From contig JAJOZX010000486.1 of NCBI GenBank assembly GCA_023014485.1, positions 842,001 to 906,000 on the forward strand: DNA of 64,000 nt, written 5' to 3'. The stretch's first letter is position 1. Every line of letters begins with the position of its first letter. The notes under the pieces were generated by a model. The model was not told where the DNA came from. It saw nothing but the letters and a program-made list of their open reading frames with translations, and did not search any database. A program made the translations under genes and the position numbers. The DNA is from Bathynomus jamesi. Its lineage: Eukaryota; Arthropoda; Malacostraca; Isopoda; Cirolanidae. Shown here in pieces: positions 52,646 to 61,598 of this stretch.

Positions 52646-53116
52646 ATGGCATTTCTGAATGTAGATCCAATGCAAGATGCCCCTATCTTCATCCTCAAGT
52701 TTGCCAGAGCTCATGGTGGGAAAAGTTGTTTTAAAGAGAACTGCAATTTGGCCCACCTGAAGGGAACAATCCAAATGCAACCACATCAAAATCAATGGAG
52801 AGAATACCAGGATAGTGAGCCTGCTATCCATCAGCACTATTTGGCCCAAGGGATGCAAGAAAACCCAAGATCAAATACCATTCCTGCACCCAGATCTTAT
52901 GCTGATGTAGCGGGTCCAGGTAAGCCCACTGGTGACAATAGTACAACAAGCAACCATGAAACCCCATTGGGGTATTACCACCTCATGAAACAAATACAAG
53001 ACATTCAAAGCTCACTTGGGCTCCTCATACAAAAGCAAATGAGAACCCCAGCAGGAACCCTACAAATGCCCTACATGTGGGAGATGAAACAAATGGCTCC
53101 ACAAATGTATCAATAA
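52646..53116 (+). pseudogene. LINE ORF1 3' part: CCCH fingers and C-terminal region
   Basis: Resumes the ORF1 interrupted by G1. One frame gives ISECRSNARCPYLHPQVC right after the target duplication, the next frame GGKSCFKENCNLAHLKG, both CCCH-like. A Gln/Pro/Ser-rich stretch and YYHLMKQIQDIQSSLGLLIQ (coiled-coil-like) follow, ending in MAPQMYQ. ORF2 overlaps the end in another frame. Confidence 0.65.
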
Positions 53117-53600
53117 TTTACTTAAACATCCAGGGCCTTTACCCAAACTCAAACCATACCAAAGTACCTTACCTAAAGAGCCTAGTGGAAAACACTACTA
53201 GCACAGTTATAGCCCTCACAGAAACACACCTGAACCCCATGATCATGAGTAGTGAAATTGCAATCAAAGGGTACACCACCCATAGATGTGACAGAGAAGA
53301 CCGTCTAAATGGTGGTGTCCTGATATACATCCCTGAAACATTCAAAATGAACTGCTCACAGCATACTCAAATGGAGCCTGTGAACTCCTAATCATCATGC
53401 TCAGTATAAATAAAGAAGACACAATACTAGTGAATATCTATAGCTCCCAGATAGCTCCCATCTAGAGCTCACTGAAGTTCTGGAAGAAATCAGGCAATGC
53501 CCAGCTATTGTAGACTCAAGAGACTTAATCATTACAGGAGACTTTAATCTCCCAAATTGCTCCTGGAACCAACTATACACTCTGACCACAATGTCATGCA
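53077..53600 (+). pseudogene. LINE ORF2 endonuclease
   Basis: APE-type endonuclease of the same LINE. VSIIYLNIQGLYPNSNHTKV carries the N-terminal catalytic Asn, VIALTETHLNP the Glu, and GGVLIYIPE a strand motif. After a frame break around 53390, LIITGDFNLPNCSWNQL has the GDFN motif. SDHNVMH (from about 53575) is the terminal His motif. At least two frame breaks are present. Confidence 0.75.
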
Positions 53601-54117
53601 CATATTCACAAACTTGTCTCTCCACAAATGTAAGCAAGACCCATGCCATGTGGACTTGCCATACTCTGACCCAAACCTGCTCAAGTCAGACTGGACATCA
53701 ATAAATAACTGTCTGGGAGAAATAAACTGGGAAGATGAATTAGAAAACCTAGAACCAGAAGAGTGCTGGAGTAGAATACAATACCTGCTATCATCAGCAT
53801 TATACAAGCACACACCAAAGAAAAACGATAGTGCAAAGAAGCACCTGACAAAAGAACACAGATACAGAAGGACACTTATGAGAAAGAGAACAAAGCAATT
53901 AAGTGATACAAGACATAGTAACATCCGGAATCAGATACTGATGTTAGAACTTAAAATAAAGGAGTCAACCATAAGAGAGAATATTGATAATGAACACAAA
54001 GCTATTGGCACTATAAAGGAAAATAGCAAATTCTTCTTTAGCTATGCTAAACGCAAAGCAGTTATCAAAATGAGCATTGGCCCATTGCTTGCTAAAGATG
54101 GACTAACTCACATCTAA
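53557..54117 (+). pseudogene. LINE ORF2 linker between endonuclease and RT
   Basis: Reads HSDHNVMHIFTNLSLHKCKQ, WTSINNCLGEINWEDELENL, RKRTKQLSDTRHSNIRNQI and FFSYAKRKAVIKMSIGPLL, the usual linker before LINE RT. Ends at a TAA (54115-54117). Confidence 0.7.
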
Positions 54118-54127
54118 TCCACAGGAA

Positions 54128-55979
54128 ATGGCAAACATTCTACAATCTCAATATGCTTTAAGCTGGAGTACCCCTGTAGTAGCAAAGAAAATAAAAACTA
54201 CAGCATTTTTTGATAGAGAAGAAAATGACCAAGACAGACCATTATTGGAAGATATACAAATAACCACTGGAGATATACAACAGGCAATAAAAGAGCTACC
54301 AGGGAGTTCAGCCCCTGGTCCAGATGGAATTGGAGCCAAGATTCTTAAGGAATACAAACATACTTTATCTCTGCCTTTGAAAATCCTGTGGAGATCCTCA
54401 CTAGAGACCAGTAGAATCCCACCAATCATGAAACAAGCAAATATTACCCCAATCTACAAAGGAGGCAAAAGAAAGGAAGCTGAGAACTATAGACCCATAT
54501 CCTTGACTTCCCATATTATCAAAATATTTGAGAAAGTCCTGAAAAGGCACATTGTCAGTTTTATAGAAAATGACATCTCTTAGAAGACTTTCAACATGGC
54601 TTCAGACAAAAGAGATCCTGCCTTACTGAACTTATAGACCATTGCAATACAATCCTACAATATTTGGGAGAAAACCAGAATGTTGATGTCATCTATCTAA
54701 ACTTTGCAAAAGCTTTTGACAAGGTTCACCATGGTATATTGTTCCATAAACTAAAAGAACTTGGTATTTGTGGAAAAATAGGAAAATGGATCCATGCCTT
54801 TCTCTCTGACAGAAAACAAATAACAATTGTAAATGGAGCAAAATCTATAGAAAAAGAAGTGATTAGTGGAGTGCTGCAAGGTACAGTACTGGGACCAATT
54901 CTATTCATTATAATGCTAAACAATATAAACTGTAACCTAGGAAGCTCTCTCCTGTCATTTGTGGATGATACCAGAATACTAAGACCAATTACAGAAAAAG
55001 AAGACTGTACAGAGTGACAAAAAGATGTACAAACTATGTATGCATGGGAGATGCAAATAATATGGCCTTCAATGAAGACAAATTTGAACTAATTAAGTAT
55101 GGACCAAATAAATACTTGAAAGAACAATTCAACTACACTGGACCCACAGGAAAAGATATTGTACAAACTGATCATGTAAGGGATCTAGGGATTATATTAT
55201 CTGAAGATGCAACATTCAAAAGGCACATTGACAAAGTAACCTCATCATGCAAACAACTAATAGGATATATACTGAGGACATTCAGAACTAGGGACAGTAT
55301 GACCATGCTTACCCTATGGAAATCACTTGTTCTTCCACGCATTGATTTCCCCACAAACAGAATGAATTGCAAAAAATTGAGTGCTGACAAAGAACCTTTA
55401 CCTCGTATATTAAACAACCTGATGGGCAACAGGTGAGTAAAAACAAATTAAACTACTGGGATAGGCTTGGAGACCTTGACCTTTATTCCATAGAGAGGAG
55501 GTTTGAGAGATACGTCCTAATCTACACCTGGAAAATTCTAGAAGGGTTTTTAGTTGCCCCCAATACTGAACCAATTGTGTCCACTTTAACAAGAACTGGC
55601 AGAATGTGTCAAAAAATCACCTCCCACCAAACAGTCTGAGAAGGATTCAAACCCTTCAATATAATAGTATCTCTAGGCAGGGTTCTCGCCTGTTTAACGC
55701 CTTGCCTCATTACCTTAAAGATATAAGTGCAGTCCCAGTTGGTACTTTTAGAAAACACTTGGACATGTTTTTAGCTAACATACCTGACCTACCCACAGTG
55801 CCAGGGTATTCCTCTGCCAGACCAGCCCCCACAAATTCAATAGGGGACCAAATCGGATGGCAGGAGCAAGTGAAAAGAAGGGTGGTGACTCCGTCGTGGC
55901 CCTGCCTCAGGAGGCACTGAGCGGACTTTGTGGGAGCAGCACACCCTTGAGGCAGCAGTGCTTCAAGGTAAATTCAAGG
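54128..55979 (+). pseudogene. LINE ORF2 reverse transcriptase and C-terminal domain
   Basis: RT blocks in order across frames: KELPGSSAPGPDGIGAKIL, ANITPIYKGGKRKEAENYRP, ISLTSHIIKIFEKVLKRHI, a stop near 54581, AFDKVHHGILFHKLKELG, VLQGTVLGPILFIIMLNN, and the catalytic LLSFVDDTRIL. Later come VRDLGIILSEDATFKRHI and WDRLGDLDLYSIERRFERY. The C-terminal SRLFNALPHYLKDI and RKHLDMFLANIPD region is typical of CR1/Jockey-group LINEs. The 3' end is TTCAAGGTAAATTCAAGGTA, a short tandem tail as in CR1-type elements. Frame breaks make it inactive. Confidence 0.78.
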
Positions 55980-56711
55980 TAACTAGGTAGGGCTTGGAAA
56001 TCAGTGATGATAATTGCCGCCATTTTCCATAATGATAATCGCGATATTGACAATATTTGATGATTGAATGAATCCATCCGTATCTGCTATGTGTGTGTGA
56101 CATAACATGACTGTGTAAGGCATGCAGTTGTAGCAGCTAGCTGCAGACAATGCCTCAAGGCCACAACAGTGGAGATGTTGATGTTCCTGAATGCTAATTA
56201 TGAAGTTGTTGCTCAGCAGCAGCAGTAAGCAGTTGGAGCTGGAACTGTGGACTGGAACATTGTGAAATGTAGTTGCATTGCTGGAACATTGTGAAATGTA
56301 GCTGCACTGCATATTTATCGTTTGATACAATCCTTTCCTTACCTTTGAAAGTGTATAAATTGTGAAAATACAATCCTTACCTTTGAAAGTGCCAGTGTCA
56401 TTCTTTTCCCTACTACTTTGTCAATCAATACAAACAATTTAATATACTTGCAGCCCTAATCACATCACTCAGTCGTAGAATATGAATCATAGAACAATCA
56501 GCATTGTTTTTGCTTTGATATTAACAGAAAAATGTTATGCAGTTTCACAGCTGAATTTGTCGGAAATTATAAAAATTTACATAAAAAACCTGTTGAAAAC
56601 TTGTCTATGAAGATTATTGTTTTCTGAAAAGTGGTGTTGATTATCGCCAACTTTTTCTGCAGCGATCAATTATTACGATATCAGCGATTATCACCAAGCC
56701 ATATAACTGGG
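55980..56711. mobile_element. Nonautonomous hAT-type element at the LINE 3' end
   Basis: Element 55988-56703 starts TAGGGCTTGG and ends CCAAGCCATA. Flanks TAACTAGG and TAACTGGG form a 7/8 direct repeat. Subterminal ATGATAATTGC and GCGATTATCACC are inversely related. No transposase coding sequence. Confidence 0.6.
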
Positions 56712-56872
56712 CATTCAGTTGACCTAACTGGGCATTCAGTTGACCTAACTGGGCATTCAGTTGACCTAACTGGGCATTCAGTTGACCTAACTGGGCATTC
56801 AGTTGACCTAACTGGGCATTCAGTTGACCTAACTGGGCATTCAGTTGACCTAACTGGGCATTCAGTTGACTG
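56704..56872. repeat. 21 bp satellite, 8 units
   Basis: Near-perfect tandem array of TAACTGGGCATTCAGTTGACC. The unit is the complement of the GGTCAACTGAATGCCC satellite at 10150-10635, so it is the same family in the other orientation but far more homogeneous. Confidence 0.95.
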
Positions 56873-56880
56873 GGGGCAAC

Positions 56881-57510
56881 TCACAAACTTGTAGATAGAT
56901 CACAGCACTGCATTATCACATGCTCACACTACAACAATAATTTAAACTATATAAACTTTGATATAATTAAGATTGCAAGTTTTGCACACCATGTTGGAAT
57001 CTAGACTGAGAAATTGCGTGATTTTGAATGTGGGATAGAGCCAGGTTTAAATTTGATTGGCTGGATGATGTCACAAGAGCTTGTGTCACTTGGTGATTGG
57101 TTGATGTCTGCCATGTTGATCATGGTGGTGATAGTGGCAAGTTCAAATTTTTTCTAACATAATTTCCTTAAACTTCACCATAAAATGATATTTCCCCAGT
57201 ATATAATTAAGTGTAGTGTTAGGTACATATATTTTAAAGTTGAAAAGGGTAGTGTATGTTTATAAAACCACGATGCCCCTTAGCTGCATAATAGCCTTGC
57301 TTATAATATATTTGCACAAAAAAAAAAAAAAGTTGTTACGAAATATTATAATATCTCATTGCTATTCATTCATATGCTTGACCAATCATGTGACATAATG
57401 TATTTCACTGTGTCATTCCACTGATCCAGAAATTTGTTAGACACAGTCAGTAATTTATTCTGATTGCTGGAAAGCATACAACTCTATAAAAGAACTTCCA
57501 CAAGACTATA
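56881..57510. other. No gene recognised
   Basis: AT-rich; includes an A13 run near 57318. No domain-bearing frames. Confidence 0.5.
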
Positions 57511-58330
57511 CTCATATTCAGGGCTGTGGAGTCGGAGTCGGAAGCAATTTTGGTGGTGCTGGAGTCGGAGTTGGTAAAAATGTACCGACTCCGACCTCAA
57601 TATAAATTTTAATAAAATATGTTTTTGTGTGTGATATCACTGGCAGCTATGGTGGTTAAACCACTTAAATAATAAACACAATGTTTTCCATTTCAGACAC
57701 TAATGCCATTAATTCATTTTTTCCTTTCAGATAATATTTTTTATTTTTAATGCTTATTTAATTTTGAGTTCTTTCTAAATTTCATAAGTTTTTAACTTTC
57801 AAGTCTAAAACCCCTTTCACAATGGCAAAGACACTTCCAACAAAGTCTGCAGTTTTTTAATATTTTACAATAACCACAGATGGGAAACATTTCGTGTGTC
57901 AGTGTATGATAGAAGATGATGATGATGAAAAATTATGTGAAGCAAAAATCAGTGGTTTTACTGGCTCTGATAAAAATGCACCAACCAGAGCATCAAATTT
58001 GAAAAGATATTTGCAGTGTTTCCATCCCAAAATTTTAGAAGTTGTCATTGAGAAAGATAGTAATAAAAACCTTCCAACTACTTCAAAGTTAACAAAAGAT
58101 CAGAAATCTACTGAATGACAAGCACCACTTACAAGATTCTTTACTACAGACAAAGTTACCGTAACAATGACCACAGATGATGATACTTCACGTGGTGGTG
58201 ATGAAATGCCTCTTGTGTAATTATCATCACAGCAGATTTAGAATTAATATACCTTCGGAGTTGGATAGACAAAAAATTAAGGAGTCGGAGTCGGTTTTTT
58301 ATGTGCTGACTCCACAGCCCTGCTCATATC
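57511..58330 (+). mobile_element. Nonautonomous hAT element retaining a BED finger
   Basis: Element 57519-58322 starts CAGGGCTGTGGAGTCGGAGT and ends with the complement ACTCCACAGCCCTG. Flanks CTCATATT and CTCATATC are a 7/8 target duplication. It abuts the second LINE copy. Confidence 0.85.
57840..58118 (+). pseudogene. BED zinc finger fragment of a hAT transposase
   Basis: Around ATG 57894 the + strand reads TDGKHFVCQCMIEDDDDEKL, CEAKISGF, RASNLKRYLQCFHPKILEVV. The C-x-C and H-bearing NLKRYLQCFHP pattern is the BED finger at the N-terminus of hAT transposases. The catalytic domain is absent; translation stops at TGA 58116-58118. Confidence 0.65.
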
Positions 58331-59823
58331 AGAATATTTGAGTGTCTTGAAAAGCCACATTGTCAATTTTATTATAGAAAATGAACATCTCTCAGAAGAC
58401 TTTCAACATAGTTTCAGACAAGAGAGATCCTGTCTTACTGAACTTATAGACCATTGCAACACAATCCTACAATATTTGGGAGAAAACCACAATGTTGATG
58501 TCGTCTAACTAGACTTTGCAAAAGCTTTTGACAAGGTTGACCATGGAATATTATTCCACTAATTAAAAGAACTTGGAATTTGTGGAAAAATAGGAAAATG
58601 GATCCATGCCTTTCTCTCTGACAGAAAGCAAATAACAATTGTAAATGGAGCAAGATCTACAGAAAAAGAGGTGATTAGTGGAGTGCTGCAAGGTACAGTA
58701 CTGTACTGGGACCAATACCATTCATTATAATGCTAAACAATATAAACTGTAACCTAGGAAGCTCTCTCCTGTCATTTGTGAATGATACCAGAATACTAAG
58801 ACCAATTACAGAAAAAGAAGACTGTACAGAGTGACAAAAAGATCTGCAAACTATATATGCATGGGCAGATGCAAACAATATGGCCTTCAATGAAGAGAAA
58901 TTTGAACTAATTAAGTATAAACCAAATAAATGCCTAGAAGAACAATTCAACTACACTGGAACCACAGAAAAAGATATTGTATGAACTGATCATGTAAAGG
59001 ACCTAGGGGTTATATTATCTGAAGATGCAACATTCAACAGGTACATTGACAAAATAACCTCATCTTGCAAACAACTAATAGGATATATACTGAGGACATT
59101 CAGAACTAGAGACAGTAAGACCATGCTTACCCTGTGGAAATCACTTGTTCTTCCACGTATCAACTACTGCTCTCACTTATGGTTTCCCCACAAACAGAAT
59201 GAATTGCGAAAAATTGAGGGCCTACAAAAACCTTTACTTCATACATTAAACAACCTGATGAACAACAGGTGGATAAAAACAAATTAAACTACTGGGATAG
59301 GCTCAGAGGCCTTGACCTTTATTCAATAGAAAGGAGGTTTGAGAGATGCATCCTGATTACACCTGGAAAATTCTAGAAGGACTTTTAGTTGCTCCCAATA
59401 CTGAACCAGTTGTGTCCACCTTGACAAGAACTGGCAGAATGTGTCAAAAACATCACTTCCCACCAAACAGCCTGAGAAGGATTCAAACCCTTCAATATAA
59501 TAACTAGTACAGTATCTCTAGGCATGGTTCTCACCTGTTTAACTCCTTACCTCAGTACCTTAGAAATATAAGTGCAGTCTCAGTGAATACTTTTAAAAAA
59601 CACTTGAACATGTTTTTAACCAACATACCTGACCAACTCTCAGTGCCAGGGTATTCCTCTGCCAGACCAGCCTTCACAAATTCAATAGTGGACCAAATCT
59701 TATTATGGCAGGGGCAAGAGAAAAGAAGGGTGGTGATTAAATCATGGCCCTGCCTCAGGAAGTGCTGAGTGGACTTCGTGGGAGCAGCGTACCCTTGAGG
59801 CAGAAGTGCTTCAAGGTAAATTC
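58331..59823 (+). pseudogene. Second, 5' truncated copy of the same LINE (RT to 3' end)
   Basis: Nearly collinear with 54515-55975 and roughly 90 percent similar by eye. It carries LDFAKAFDKVDHGILF-like sequence, VLQGTVL, a catalytic box changed to SFVNDTR (Asp to Asn), the WFPHKQNELRKIEGLQKPL segment partly deleted in the first copy, and the same 3' terminus CTTCAAGGTAAATTC. Many stops and shifts. The hAT element at 57519 lies exactly at its left limit. Confidence 0.8.
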
Positions 59824-60034
59824 ATAAGACAATCAACCATTCAGAAAATTTTGTGTATCCAATTGATCCTACTTTGCATAAACAGAATATAGAGTGCTTG
59901 TGGAAGGACATTAAATCCTGGGTTTTATGCTCTGGTAATTGTAATTACCACTATGAGCAGTATTTCACCAGATACCAGTACCTTTTCTTGGCAAACAAAG
60001 TGACCAGCATACAGTCCTCCATACATTTTTAAGG

Positions 60035-60508
60035 ATAATAGCCAGGGTTGTCCTAATTGGACCCAATCCAGTTGTCCCAAGTACTTTTTTTTTCCAGAAA
60101 AAACACCTGAAAAACCCACATAAAACTCATGCAACAGGTTTGGGAGGGGGGGTCTAAAAATAAATTAGTCACTAATAAAATAATGTAGCTTATAGATTAA
60201 TTCTTGCATAGTACGGTACTCTTTACTGAAATATACTAAAATATGAAATATGGATCAATAAGAGAGTCCACATTCACACAACTTGACTGAGATATTACAG
60301 ACATTAATTATTTGAGCATTTTATTTTCAAGGAAAACATATACCCGACTGCCCAATGAAAATAAACTCATGGTAAATAGTTATTTTTATAATAAACTCTC
60401 GGTTATTTAGTTCTATTTTTATACTAGCTATAATATTTTGGCCAGTGAAAATATGAAAAAAGCCAAAAAACTCATGTTGGTTGGGCTTTTGCCAACCCTG
60501 ATAATAGC
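60035..60508. mobile_element. Nonautonomous hAT-type MITE with perfect 8 bp TSD
   Basis: Element 60043-60500 begins CAGGGTTGTCC and ends TTGCCAACCCTG, with ATAATAGC on both sides (60035-60042, 60501-60508). Interior AT-rich, no coding. Confidence 0.88.
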
Positions 60509-60965
60509 TGGTTTACCCTCAGACTGAACAATACTGAGGTAAGATTTATGTTAGGTTAGGTTTACCAAAATGCTTTCTTATAGCAGTTGTTGATGATTTA
60601 CTCAATTCTTGTATTTACTTGCTGCACAATTGAGCTGAAACATCATGATTTTCAACTTTGAATAAAATAGGTTCTGGCTCATTTACACAGCAAATGAATA
60701 TCTCAGATTTGAATAAATCTCATCAAATACTAGGCCTACTAGAAAAATGTATTTTGGTATGATTTTGCAGGTGATGACATTTCCTTGAGATTTACCCTGG
60801 TTACTGATGATAAAATTCCAAATGTAGTTTGGGGATGGTTCATAATAGCTTCGTAATATCAAAATGTACCTAATACCTAGTCTTGTTAATGTTCGAGATT
60901 TTCAGTTATAATTTTTCCAGTAGTTATATATATATATATACCCGTGTCACTTTCGTGAAATAATT

Positions 60966-61020
<55 letters not shown>
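60509..61020. other. Noncoding with (TA)n
   Basis: No gene. TA runs at 60928-60941 and 60970-61020. Confidence 0.6.
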
Positions 61021-61023
<3 letters not shown>

Positions 61024-61170
61024 TTGTTGTGAGAGGACCAAAACTGTTTAATCAGCTGCCCAAAGACCTAAGGAACACAAGTGGTGTTGCAGTGGACATC
61101 TTCAAAAGAAGATTAGATGCCTGGCTCAGAACAATCCACCATGAGCTGGGCGTACCTGGCTATGTGAGGT
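61021..61170 (+). pseudogene. LINE RT C-terminal fragment
   Basis: The + strand reads VVRGPKLFNQLPKDLRNTSG, VAVDIFKRRLDAWLRTI and ELGVPGYVRW, the end of a Jockey/CR1-type RT protein. It is related to, but distinct from, the LINE at 52.6-56.0 kb. Isolated and truncated. Confidence 0.75.
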
Positions 61171-61176
61171 GGAGAG

Positions 61177-61275
61177 TAGGGATGCACCATACCAATATCG
61201 CTTTTTAGTTGATAACTGATACCAATACCAATAATTAAAAACAGTATTGGCCAATAACTGATACTGATATCCAGC
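61177..61275. mobile_element. Fragment of a hAT terminus
   Basis: TAGGGATGCACCATACCAAT and following GATACCAATACC motifs resemble the TAGGGGTGCACCGATA end of the hAT at 40360. No matching right end was found. Confidence 0.45.
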
Positions 61276-61598
61276 TAGGGTTTATTAGTTTGTCATATTT
61301 TTGTAACATATTCATAATTTATTTTCTGTGTTCAAAATTTGGCAACAAAGCAATAATCCTTTTCATTCAAGATGGCAATACTGCATTAGATGTCATAGTT
61401 TTGTTTGTTATACAATTGGACTGCGGGTCTATGTTGGGCTTAGTAAATGTGTTTTTAACCAACTAGCTGGGTTAATATTGTGAGCTATGACTACAAGATA
61501 GTTTTTTGGTTTTCTAGGTTTTATACCTGTTTCTCAAAGGATTTACATTTGTTTGATTGGCTGTTTGAAAAGAAAATTGGGTAAAACTTACGTGCTAC
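61276..61598. other. No gene recognised
   Basis: Unremarkable AT-rich spacer. Confidence 0.5.

Noticed and set aside
56704..56872. CRISPR array
   Set aside because: Units are contiguous with no unique spacers, in a eukaryotic context.
56631..56894. Repeat proteins on both strands (GHSVDLT and CPVRSTE units)
   Set aside because: The 21 bp satellite has a unit divisible by three and no stops, which yields open frames by chance.
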